The notes under the pieces are model-generated. The model was not told the DNA's origin. It saw only the letters and a list, made by a program, of their open reading frames with translations, and made no database searches. Positions 1 to 5,236 of a stretch of 6,941 bases of DNA are shown in pieces. Each line of letters opens with the position of its first letter. The first letter of the stretch is position 1. The stretch spans positions 1 through 6,941 of the forward strand of contig JAJZNH010000812.1 of NCBI GenBank assembly GCA_021811745.1. The letters are read 5' to 3'. The position numbers and the translations under genes were made by a program. This DNA comes from Acidobacteriota bacterium (GTDB taxonomy: Bacteria; Acidobacteriota; Terriglobia; Terriglobales; Acidobacteriaceae).

Positions 1-272
1 ATTTCAAGCTTCGATTCCAGCTCGTCGGGAACGCAGTCGATAATCAGATCGGCTTGGCGCACAGCGTCTTCGATGCTGGAGACGAAGGCGATCTGTGCGC
101 CCTGTTCGCGGCTCAGAGCATCGGCGCTGAGTTGCTGGCGGATGTACTCCTGAGCATGATCGAGATTCTGTGGCATCACGTCTTCCAGAAGCACGCAGAA
201 GCCCGCGCGCGCCGCGGCAAGCGCGAGCCAGCGGCCCAGCGGGCCAGCTCCGATGATGGCGACGGTCGTCAC
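1..272 (-). CDS. 3-hydroxyacyl-CoA dehydrogenase-type NAD-binding protein (partial, C-terminus off the left edge)
   Basis: About 90 residues are visible, reading leftwards from a GTG at 272. The N-terminus is a Rossmann nucleotide-binding fold: a beta strand (VAIIGAG), then the dinucleotide loop G8-A-G-P-L-G13, a helix (residues 14-24), and a second strand ending in E30-D31. D31 falls where 3-hydroxyacyl-CoA dehydrogenases carry the Asp that binds the adenine ribose of NAD. Later, ADLIIDCVPDELESKLE matches the family's typical ADLVIEA(I/V)PE segment. Known members oxidise L-3-hydroxyacyl-CoA to 3-ketoacyl-CoA with NAD+ in fatty-acid or butyrate metabolism. The catalytic domain lies outside the window, so the substrate cannot be judged. 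The GTG start is inferred because it directly precedes the Rossmann strand; the reading frame stays open for some codons upstream. The gene starts 7 nt after the stop of the 61-residue gene, so both are probably on one transcript. A different NAD-binding dehydrogenase remains possible. Confidence 0.75.
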   Translation of the reverse strand, partial: MTTVAIIGAGPLGRWLALAAARAGFCVLLEDVMPQNLDHAQEYIRQQLSADALSREQGAQIAFVSSIEDAVRQADLIIDCVPDELESKLE

Positions 273-279
273 GCCCTGA

Positions 280-465
280 TCACTTGGCGGAGTTGAGCGC
301 GGTGGCAACGTCCTCTGCATTGGGCTTGGCCTTCTGCAGATGCTCGGCGACGCGGGCGCGGTCTTCGGCGGTAAGCGTGGGGACAGCGGCCAGAACACGG
401 CGCAGCGTTACAGAAACATCATCGATGTAGTTCATCAGGCGGATGGCTTCTCCAGAAAGCGGCAT
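280..465 (-). CDS. small helical hypothetical protein (61 aa)
   Basis: This short protein is of unknown function. It reads MPLSGEAIRLMNYIDDV... and is rich in A, E, R and L. Residues about 4-28 and 33-59 are predicted by eye to form two amphipathic helices separated by a Pro-Thr turn (VPTLTAED). It has no signal peptide, membrane segment or cysteines, so it is probably cytoplasmic. The reading frame is open further upstream, giving up to 90 codons, but the ATG at 465 is preferred because GAGGAA lies 8 nt upstream. The gene is followed after 7 nt by the 3-hydroxyacyl-CoA-dehydrogenase-type gene. That spacing suggests co-transcription and possibly translational coupling, so a link to that enzyme is an inference. 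I do not recognise a family, and a spurious ORF cannot be fully excluded. Confidence 0.6.
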   Translation of the reverse strand: MPLSGEAIRLMNYIDDVSVTLRRVLAAVPTLTAEDRARVAEHLQKAKPNAEDVATALNSAK

Positions 466-473
466 GGCAGGAG

Positions 474-479
474 TTCCTC
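474..479 (-). promoter_or_regulatory. Shine-Dalgarno site of the 61-aa gene
   Basis: GAGGAA on the minus strand ends 8 nt before the ATG at 465. It is the reason for choosing that start over the longer upstream extension of the frame. Confidence 0.5.
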
Positions 480-500
480 GAAAGCTTGAATATCTGCGTT

Positions 501-554
501 CATTGTAGGGGGTCAAGTTGGTCTGGGGAAAGCGTGGCGGGACACGATACAATG
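501..554. promoter_or_regulatory. divergent promoter region with inverted TACAAT boxes
   Basis: CATTGTA at 501-507 and TACAATG at 548-554 form a perfect 7-bp inverted repeat with a 40-bp spacer. Read outward, each contains TACAAT, five of six matches to the sigma-70 -10 consensus. Each is well placed for its gene: transcription would start roughly 30 nt before the ATG at 465 on the minus strand and about 45 nt before the ATG at 606 on the plus strand. Neither has a good TTGACA box at 16-18 bp; the -35 regions would overlap around 525-530. A TTGACC also occurs on the minus strand at 516-511 but lies too close to the minus-strand TACAAT to serve it. The site may equally be an operator or chance. 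Confidence 0.3.
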
Positions 555-605
555 CGAGCGGCTCAGGAGATGCCAGAAACTTGAAGGGAAAGGAACCCGG
601 CGGTT

Positions 606-2240
606 ATGAGACTGGATTGGATGAGGACCGCGGCGCTGGCCGTCACAGCGCTCGTTGCCGCGCCGGCATGGGGCGCGCAGCCGGCACAGTCAGCAGATGT
701 ATTGGTTTACGGAGCAACCGCTTCCGGCGTGATTGCGGCATACGCCGCGGGACGCGAGGGCATGCATGTGATCCTGCTGGAACCGCGTGCGCACGTGGGC
801 GGCATGGTGACCGGCGGGCTTTCGGCCACTGACCTGGGTCACTACGTCATCATCGGCGGATATGCCCGCGACTTCTTCATGAGGGCCGCCGCCCACTATG
901 GGGTGACGAACCTGGACAAGCCCGAGAACTGGCGCTCGGAACCGCATGTGGCTGAAGCCATCTTTCGCACGATGCTCCATGAGGCCGGCGTGCAGGTCTA
1001 CTTTCATGAGCAACTGCGCGAACATGGCGGCGTAAAGCTGGATGGAAAGCGAATCGTCTCGATCACGACCGAGGATGGCAGAAAGTGGACAGCCAAGGTA
1101 TTTCTCGACTGTAGCTATGAAGGCGACCTGATGAAGGAGGCACATGTGAGCTATACGTGGGGACGCGAAAGCTCACAAGAGTACGGCGAGAGCCTTGCGG
1201 GTGTCCGCGCACATACGCCCAAGCACCAGTTCCAGTGGCCGTTGTCGGCTTATGACTCTCAGCATCATCTGCTGCCGGAGATCGATCCCGGCCCGCTGGC
1301 GCCGCCGGGGACAGGCGATAAAAAAGAACAGTCCTATAACTTCCGGCTGATTCTCACCACCGATCCCGCGGACAAGCTTCCCTTCCCGAAGCCGGTGGGA
1401 TACAACCGCGCTCAATTCGCGCTCCTTGAACGCTACCTTAGCCAGTTTCAGGCGCACATGGGCCGCCCGCCCCGCGTCCACGACTTTTTCAACCCGGTGC
1501 CAATTCCGAATCACAAGGCGGACTTCAATAACAACGGCCCGGTTTCAACCGATTACATCGGACATAGCTGGAAGTATCCTGAAGGCTCCTATGCGGAGAA
1601 GGCTTTGCTGTGGAAGCAGCACCTGCTCTACACGCAGTCGTTCGTGTATTTCCTTTCGCACGACCCGAGCGTGCCGGCCAGCCTGAGGGCGGAGATGAAC
1701 TCGTGGGGTCTGCCGAAGGACGAATTTCAGGACACCGGCCACTGGCCGAACCAACTCTACATCCGCGAAGCGCGGCGCATGCTGGGCGCGTATGTGATGC
1801 GCCAGCAGGATCTGCAAACGGAGCGCACCAAGCCCGACTCAATCGGCATGGGCTCCTATAACAGCGATTCCCATAACATCCAGCGTGTGTCCATGCCGGA
1901 CGGAACCGTCCAGAACGAAGGTGACGTGGAGGTGCCGGTGCAGCCATATGAGATCCCCTACCGCATGCTTACGCCCAAGCCAACCGAGTCGGAAAATCTG
2001 CTGGTGCCGGTCTGCTTTTCAGCCACTCACTCGGCGTACTCATCGGTGCGCATGGAGCCGCAGTACATGATTCTGGGGCAGGCGGGGGGAACTGCGGCGG
2101 CGCTCGCGGTTAAAGAGCACGTGGCCGTGCAGAACATCTCCACTGCGGATCTGCAGCGGATTCTGCGGGGGCATGGGGCGATCCTGCATTTGGATCAACA
2201 GTACCGGCCTCAGGCGCAGGCGGCCGCGCAGGCGAAGTAA
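606..2240 (+). CDS. secreted FAD-dependent oxidoreductase (FAD_oxidored / PF12831 type)
   Basis: The 544-residue protein is apparently complete. Residues 1-24 form a Sec-type signal peptide: R2/R7, a hydrophobic core, then A-P-A-W-G-A with cleavage near residue 23-24. The mature protein begins with a Rossmann strand and FAD loop, DVLVYGATASG (31-41), where G36, S40 and G41 stand for GxGxxG. E59 ends the second strand as the likely FAD ribose ligand, followed by GGMVTGGLS (65-73). Further family motifs are FLDCSYEGDLM (166-176), NQLYIREARRMLG (from 382), DSIGMGSYNSDSHN (from 411) and RMEPQYMILGQAGGTAA (from 482). These match the FAD-dependent oxidoreductases common in Acidobacteria, Planctomycetes and Bacteroidetes, often annotated near polysaccharide degradation. 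The substrate is unknown. AAGGA lies 11 nt before the ATG, a rather long gap; M6 at 621 is an alternative start without a better ribosome site. The gene stands alone, divergent from the 61-aa gene. I see no twin-arginine motif although FAD must be bound. Confidence 0.9.
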   Translation: MRLDWMRTAALAVTALVAAPAWGAQPAQSADVLVYGATASGVIAAYAAGREGMHVILLEPRAHVGGMVTGGLSATDLGHYVIIGGYARDFFMRAAAHYGVTNLDKPENWRSEPHVAEAIFRTMLHEAGVQVYFHEQLREHGGVKLDGKRIVSITTEDGRKWTAKVFLDCSYEGDLMKEAHVSYTWGRESSQEYGESLAGVRAHTPKHQFQWPLSAYDSQHHLLPEIDPGPLAPPGTGDKKEQSYNFRLILTTDPADKLPFPKPVGYNRAQFALLERYLSQFQAHMGRPPRVHDFFNPVPIPNHKADFNNNGPVSTDYIGHSWKYPEGSYAEKALLWKQHLLYTQSFVYFLSHDPSVPASLRAEMNSWGLPKDEFQDTGHWPNQLYIREARRMLGAYVMRQQDLQTERTKPDSIGMGSYNSDSHNIQRVSMPDGTVQNEGDVEVPVQPYEIPYRMLTPKPTESENLLVPVCFSATHSAYSSVRMEPQYMILGQAGGTAAALAVKEHVAVQNISTADLQRILRGHGAILHLDQQYRPQAQAAAQAK

Positions 2241-2323
2241 TCGCATCTCCCTTCTTTCAGAACCGGCAGATGCATCACCGAGCCTATTGTCTGCGCGGAC
2301 TGTCATGAATTGAAGGAGCCGCG

Positions 2324-2389
2324 ATGGCGCGGGTATGCGCCGCCCGGCCGATCTCCTGCGCAGCGCGGTTGCGCCCGGTGGACAGCTAG
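2324..2389 (+). CDS. possible 21-aa small ORF
   Basis: An ATG at 2324 is preceded by AAGGAG at 2313-2318 (5-nt gap), the best ribosome-binding match near any unassigned start in this spacer. It opens 21 codons, MARVCAARPISCAARLRPVD and a final S, before TAG. The peptide is Arg/Ala-rich with two cysteines and does not resemble a known family. It lies 83 nt after the FAD enzyme's stop codon and its 3' end points into the convergent gene, so it cannot lead a downstream gene. Such short ORFs arise easily by chance, so this is a weak candidate. Confidence 0.15.
   Translation: MARVCAARPISCAARLRPVDS
2326..2341. terminator. weak hairpin between convergent genes
   Basis: GGCGC (2326-2330) pairs with GCGCC (2337-2341) around a 6-nt loop, in the spacer between the converging genes at 606-2240 and 2398-3600. 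There is no T-run on either side, so it does not meet the usual intrinsic-terminator pattern. It is offered only as the best candidate in this spacer. Confidence 0.2.
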
Positions 2390-2397
2390 CTTTTGCG

Positions 2398-3600
2398 CTA
2401 CGGCACGCGGCCTTTTCCGGTTGCTATATGAGTGGTAAAACCGCGCAGAACGAACTCGCGCAGCAGATCCCCACCGGCATCTGCCGCGATATCAATGAGG
2501 CCCTGGGTCAGTACCAGAGTCGCGCCTTCGTTGCGCTCTGGAACGTATAAATTCGAAACGGCTCCAGCGGCAAAGTTCCCCAGAATATGCGAGTAGTTCA
2601 GTTCACGGCGACCATTGTCGCCCCTGCACATGACGGCGAAGCTCATGGCATATAGCGCCCGTGACCCGAAGCTGCCCGTGCCCTTGTAAAAATAGCGAGG
2701 ATCCTGATGAAACAGCGAGGGGAGAATGGCGCTGCCGATAAAGTCGCCGGCGGCATTATCGCCATAAGCCGCTCCAAACCGCTTCAGATAGCCCACCGGC
2801 CCTGTTCCATACCCGGAAAAACGGTTAACGAACTGCTCCGCTCCTGCCACCGCTGCGACATCAACAAGGGTGATCGGATCGGTTTCCTCGCGCAGGGCCA
2901 ACTGAAATTTCTGCTTTGCCCAAAGATGTTCCGCATTCCAGTCATAGCTTGTATAGAAATTGGGCACAATGCCCAATACGCGCTGCTGCATCTCAAGGTG
3001 AATCTGCTTCTCGGCCAGTTGCTCGGGATTAGCGATAACCTCCACGCTGGCAGCCGCATCAGCGACGGCGAGCACAACCTTCGGGAAAAAGCGCACCTCG
3101 CCCGCGTGGAGCGCAATGTTCGGTATCGTAACGGTTTTCATGCCTTTGCCGGTGACTGTCAGCAGGAAGTCTCCGGCAGGCAGATCGCTGAAGGTAAACT
3201 CACCATTACTCCCCGTCACAGCTTGCCGCTCAACCGGCCCGGCGAGCGTAACGTTCGCGCCGGTGAGTTCTTCCCCATTGGTGTCAACCACCGTTCCTGA
3301 AACGATGGCGGAAGGCTGCTGTGGAGAGGATGGCGTACCGGAGGCCGCGGGAGGCGCCGCAACCGCCGGGGTATTCGGCAAGCTGTTTTCACCGGCGGCA
3401 GGGCCGGAAACCTTCTGCGCGGAAAGCGAATTCGGCAGACCGCAGACCGCGAGCGCCAGAATCACGCCGTTGAACGCCCAGCTTTTCCAGAAACCTGTAT
3501 TCCAGCCTTTCCGTTTTGGTGCTGGAGTGACGCTGTTGAATTGGGTAAAGACAGGCTCGGCAGAACAGCGCCATGGAATAGCTACGGCACGAACAAACAT
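2398..3600 (-). CDS. exported carboxypeptidase-regulatory-like domain protein, acidobacterial type
   Basis: The protein has 400 residues from ATG 3600. This start has AGGAG 5 nt upstream, whereas the frame's earlier ATG at 3663 does not. A basic stretch (PKRKG, about 28-32) precedes a hydrophobic segment (WAFNGVILALAVCGL, about 41-55) ending LSA-Q, a signal peptide with an unusually long N-region. A Pro/Ala/Ser-rich linker (about 63-98) leads to a CarboxypepD_reg-like Ig domain (about 99-181: SGTVVDTNGEELTGANVTL, then NGEFTFSDLPAGDFLLTVTG). The C-terminal domain (about 200-390) carries QQRVLGIVPNFYTSY (205-219), LKRFGAAYGD (272-281), LFHQDPRYFYKGTGS (296-310) and RGDNGR (326-331). This pairing is frequent in acidobacterial genomes and uncharacterised. 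No TonB plug or porin beta-barrel of normal length is present, so it is not a full TonB-dependent transporter. A periplasmic or outer-membrane-associated location is inferred. Confidence 0.85.
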   Translation of the reverse strand: MFVRAVAIPWRCSAEPVFTQFNSVTPAPKRKGWNTGFWKSWAFNGVILALAVCGLPNSLSAQKVSGPAAGENSLPNTPAVAAPPAASGTPSSPQQPSAIVSGTVVDTNGEELTGANVTLAGPVERQAVTGSNGEFTFSDLPAGDFLLTVTGKGMKTVTIPNIALHAGEVRFFPKVVLAVADAAASVEVIANPEQLAEKQIHLEMQQRVLGIVPNFYTSYDWNAEHLWAKQKFQLALREETDPITLVDVAAVAGAEQFVNRFSGYGTGPVGYLKRFGAAYGDNAAGDFIGSAILPSLFHQDPRYFYKGTGSFGSRALYAMSFAVMCRGDNGRRELNYSHILGNFAAGAVSNLYVPERNEGATLVLTQGLIDIAADAGGDLLREFVLRGFTTHIATGKGRVP

Positions 3601-3604
3601 GCGA

Positions 3605-3610
3605 TCTCCT
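3605..3610 (-). promoter_or_regulatory. Shine-Dalgarno site that fixes the start at 3600
   Basis: AGGAGA on the minus strand lies immediately upstream of the ATG at 3600; its AGGAG core ends 5 nt before it. It supports 3600 rather than 3663 as the start of the Ig-like-domain protein. Confidence 0.6.
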
Positions 3611-3670
3611 GCGATGCCGGCTGGAACAACTTCTCTCTGGAAAGCGATTGGGGAAGCAAGCACGTCACTC

Positions 3671-3685
3671 CGGGTGGAACACCCG
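3671..3685. repeat. perfect 6-bp hairpin in the leader of the 2398-3600 gene
   Basis: CGGGTG (3671-3676) and CACCCG (3680-3685) are exact reverse complements with a 3-nt loop (GAA). It sits about 70 nt upstream of the ATG at 3600. If transcription starts further upstream it would be part of the mRNA leader. On the minus strand a short T-run precedes rather than follows it, so it is not a standard terminator. Confidence 0.35.
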
Positions 3686-4031
3686 CTAAAAACTCACATT
3701 CAATGGACGTGTGCGATATCTGATGGTCACAATTGAATTGGGTGACGATTTTGTCATTTACGAGGGCGATTCAGACGCATTGCGCCCGCAACCCCTTGAT
3801 AACTCAAGCCCAGGGAGGATTGCAGATTTGCCGTCGAGCGGGGATGGCGGTCTGAACCGGACTGAGAATAGCTTTACAGGGGGTTCTTGCCCGGCGCCGG
3901 CCAGTAACTGCGCGTTGCCAGGCTGTTGAACTCGAACAGGGAATCAGCACACGCCTAAAGTCACTTCATCTTACGCGAATTCCGGGGCCTCGAAGAGCGC
4001 CCGGCCAAAATCCCGATTTATGATTGCCAAC

Positions 4032-4036
4032 GGAGG
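4032..4036 (+). promoter_or_regulatory. Shine-Dalgarno site of the 4045 gene
   Basis: GGAGG lies 8 nt before the ATG at 4045. It decides this start over the in-frame TTG at 4024, which lies before the ribosome site. Confidence 0.65.
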
Positions 4037-4044
4037 TTTTTTGG

Positions 4045-4488
4045 ATGGAGCGTATGCTGGCTACGCCTGCTGATGCCGAGATTATTTTGAAGTTATATGA
4101 ACTGCGGACTGAACCGGTTATGCGGCAAGCGCGCGCATGGATGACAGGTGAGTTCTGGCGCAGAACGGTCGAGGAGTTTTTCGCCGTAGCGGAAAACGCG
4201 GCCGATCCGCACAACCCCTGGTTTCGTCAGGTAACGAGTTATTGGGAGATGGCGGCGGCCCTGGTGCTGCACGGGGCGGTTTCCGCCGAGCTGTTTGTAG
4301 ACTGCAATGGCGAGGGCTTCTTTCTGCTGGCCAAATTCGCGCCGCTTCTGGAAGGGATCCGGGAGCGGAACCCAGGTTATCTGGTAAAGACCGGAGAGCT
4401 CGTGAACCGGTTTTCCGCCGCGGCCCAGCGCTATGATCTGGTGTTGAAGCGGATGGATGCTCTGCGGAACCGCCATTGGGCTCAATAG
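4045..4488 (+). CDS. conserved-looking hypothetical protein (147 aa)
   Basis: This soluble, probably cytoplasmic protein has no signal peptide and no membrane segment. It appears largely helical: residues about 8-52 (DAEIILKLYELRTEPVMRQA, then EFWRRTVEEFFAVAE), 58-80 (WFRQVTSYWEMAAALVLHGA), 92-108 and 113-142. Aromatic residues are plentiful (W32, W39, W59, W67, plus many F and Y), giving a protein-like core rather than a shadow frame. A loop VDCNGEGFF (85-93) separates the helical halves. I recall small acidobacterial proteins of similar build annotated only as hypothetical, but cannot name a family. A start with GGAGG 8 nt upstream supports a real gene. It is transcribed alone, and the following 750 bp contain no gene. 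No function is proposed. Confidence 0.75.
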   Translation: MERMLATPADAEIILKLYELRTEPVMRQARAWMTGEFWRRTVEEFFAVAENAADPHNPWFRQVTSYWEMAAALVLHGAVSAELFVDCNGEGFFLLAKFAPLLEGIRERNPGYLVKTGELVNRFSAAAQRYDLVLKRMDALRNRHWAQ

Positions 4489-4525
4489 AGCCTGGCAGAC
4501 TGGGGTGAAAATGCATTTTGAACGG

Positions 4526-4549
4526 GGGCGCTTGCCCGCCGTGTGCGGG
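4526..4549. repeat. two overlapping, mutually exclusive small hairpins
   Basis: GGGC (4526-4529) can pair with GCCC (4534-4537), loop GCTT. Alternatively CCCGC (4535-4539) can pair with GCGGG (4545-4549) around a 5-nt loop. The two share bases and cannot form together. They lie 38 nt after the stop codon of the 4045 gene. No T-run follows, so a terminator or attenuator role is unproven. Confidence 0.3.
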
Positions 4550-4560
4550 ACTTCAGATGC

Positions 4561-4635
4561 TGCGAAAAGACAAAGCGAGCAGGGACTTGTGCTAAAGCAT
4601 GACTCCAGTCATGGCGCAAGTGCGAGAAAACAAAG
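4561..4635. repeat. pair of near-direct 15-bp repeats flanking a hairpin
   Basis: TGCGAAAAGACAAAG (4561-4575) and TGCGAGAAAACAAAG (4621-4635) agree at 13 of 15 positions and start exactly 60 bp apart. They bracket the composite hairpin at 4585-4621. The arrangement resembles a small dispersed repeat element, but no second copy is present in this window. Confidence 0.35.
4585..4621. ncRNA. composite 15-bp hairpin (palindromic element or structured RNA candidate)
   Basis: ACTTGTGC (4585-4592) pairs with GCGCAAGT (4614-4621) in 8 bp with one G-U pair if read as RNA. After a 5-nt bulge (TAAAG) on the 5' side only, CATGACT (4598-4604) pairs perfectly with AGTCATG (4607-4613) around CC; the innermost pair must open to give a workable loop. 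The 3' arms are contiguous. This is the longest composite hairpin in the window and is not in a coding region. No U-run follows on the plus strand, and on the minus strand the pyrimidine-rich stretch starts too far away for a standard terminator. The ncRNA label is tentative; a palindromic repeat is equally likely. Confidence 0.3.
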
Positions 4636-4637
4636 AG

Positions 4638-4652
4638 TAGGCTTTGGGCCTA
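4638..4652. repeat. short stem-loop
   Basis: TAGGC pairs perfectly with GCCTA around TTTGG, immediately after the second direct repeat. TTATG follows, too short for a terminator U-tract. Confidence 0.3.
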
Positions 4653-4668
4653 TTATGACGTGATCGGC

Positions 4669-4683
4669 TCTGGCAAGGCCAGA
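4669..4683. repeat. short stem-loop
   Basis: TCTGGC pairs perfectly with GCCAGA around AAG, giving a 6-bp stem. It continues the run of hairpins that begins at 4585. The following bases are A-rich, so it is not a plus-strand terminator. Confidence 0.3.
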
Positions 4684-4983
4684 AAAGACATCCTCATTTT
4701 CCCTTCACCCGGATGACTCCACTGCGCAATTTCTCCGGCCAAATTTGCTTGCCATTCATGCATTTTCCGCAGCCTCCGGCAACAGCCACCATCGAGCCTG
4801 CTGAACCGCTGAACCAGACCGGTCTCGCGCCGTCAACCCGGTCTCCATTTCAACGTCAAAACAATAAAAAGCTGCGATGTGCCGCAACGTTCGCGACGGC
4901 AGGAATGCGTGTCTGCATGAAAGGTAACGCCATGTCTCCAGATCGGGGCTCCCGGCAAACCTGATTTCGGCATGACGGTGTGG

Positions 4984-5020
4984 TGGCCGGCGGTTCTGGC
5001 GGCGACCTCGCCGCCGGCCA
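4984..5020. repeat. GC-rich 10-bp perfect inverted repeat with a competing inner hairpin
   Basis: TGGCCGGCGG (4984-4993) and CCGCCGGCCA (5011-5020) are exact reverse complements with a 17-nt spacer. Within it GGCGGCG (4998-5004) can pair instead with CGCCGCC (5009-5015) around ACCT. The two structures share the right arm, so only one can form at a time. One plus-strand frame reads GGSGGDLAAGQLAK across it, which resembles a dinucleotide-binding loop but has no start or continuation. It lies about 215 nt upstream of the hydrolase start. Confidence 0.45.
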
Positions 5021-5178
5021 ACTCGCCAAACGGCACAGCTTCGAGCGGCCAAGGAGGCACTGCTTCGCGAAGACAACTATGTGCGCAGCATGTAATTGCG
5101 GCTGTGTCGCGCATGCAGCCACATGCTCGCACGCGGCCCTCCGGACGAGGCCAGTCGGGCGTGATCAGTGCGCATCAA

Positions 5179-5202
5179 GACGGCTTCGTCCAATTGGCCG
5201 TC
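5179..5202 (+). repeat. stem-loop in the presumed leader of the hydrolase gene
   Basis: GACGGC (5179-5184) pairs perfectly with GCCGTC (5197-5202) around 12 nt. It ends 34 nt before the ATG at 5237. If transcription starts upstream, it would lie in the mRNA leader of the hydrolase. Confidence 0.3.
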
Positions 5203-5236
5203 TGGTACGTCAGAAAAACAAGAAAGCTGGTATTTG

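Larger units (their letters stand above)
3601..4031. other. gene-free leader and intergenic stretch
   Basis: About 430 bp lies between the divergent genes starting at 3600 (minus) and 4045 (plus). Short open frames occur on both strands, but none combines a ribosome site with protein-like composition. The stretch holds a 6-bp perfect hairpin (3671-3685), a spaced GTCAC/GTGAC inverted pair (3726-3746) and the palindrome CCGGCGCCGG (3891-3900). A TATGAT box at 4019-4024, without a -35 partner, is the only promoter-like string suitably close to the gene at 4045. I could not find a convincing promoter for the minus-strand gene. Confidence 0.5.
4489..5236. other. 748-bp gene-free stretch rich in inverted repeats
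   Basis: No frame on either strand gives a convincing product. Candidate proteins are low-complexity, rich in Arg, Ala, Pro and Ser, and lack good ribosome sites. Instead the stretch carries a series of inverted repeats: overlapping alternatives at 4526-4549, a composite hairpin at 4585-4621 within near-direct repeats, short hairpins at 4638-4652 and 4669-4683, the palindrome GACCGGTC at 4817-4824, a strong GC-rich repeat at 4984-5020 and a 6-bp stem at 5179-5202. A relic of lost genes, structured untranslated RNA or a palindromic repeat element are all compatible with this. Confidence 0.5.

Noticed and set aside
690..1145. Minus-strand 151-codon frame inside the FAD oxidoreductase
   Set aside because: It lies wholly within a gene whose motifs are clear on the other strand, and its product matches nothing I know.
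2707..3736. Long plus-strand open frames (2707-3300 and 3116-3736) opposite the Ig-like-domain gene
   Set aside because: They mirror the codon pattern of the well-supported minus-strand gene and have no family motifs; they are antisense shadows.
3711..3929. Plus-strand 72-codon frame in the intergenic stretch
   Set aside because: No ribosome-binding site and an unstructured composition; no recognisable protein features.
3874..3951. Minus-strand C-terminus-like fragment LFEFNSLATRSYWPAPGKN ending in PL and a TAA
   Set aside because: Protein-like to the eye, but an in-frame stop only a few codons upstream and no start codon leave about 25 codons; it could be a gene relic but cannot be supported.
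4561..4683. CRISPR array or tRNA
   Set aside because: Only two imperfect 15-bp copies are present, which is not an array, and the hairpins do not form a cloverleaf with conserved T-loop bases.
4756..5132. Several overlapping minus-strand frames of 88-106 codons
   Set aside because: All are Arg/Cys/Ala-rich, overlap each other in different frames, and none has a convincing ribosome site.
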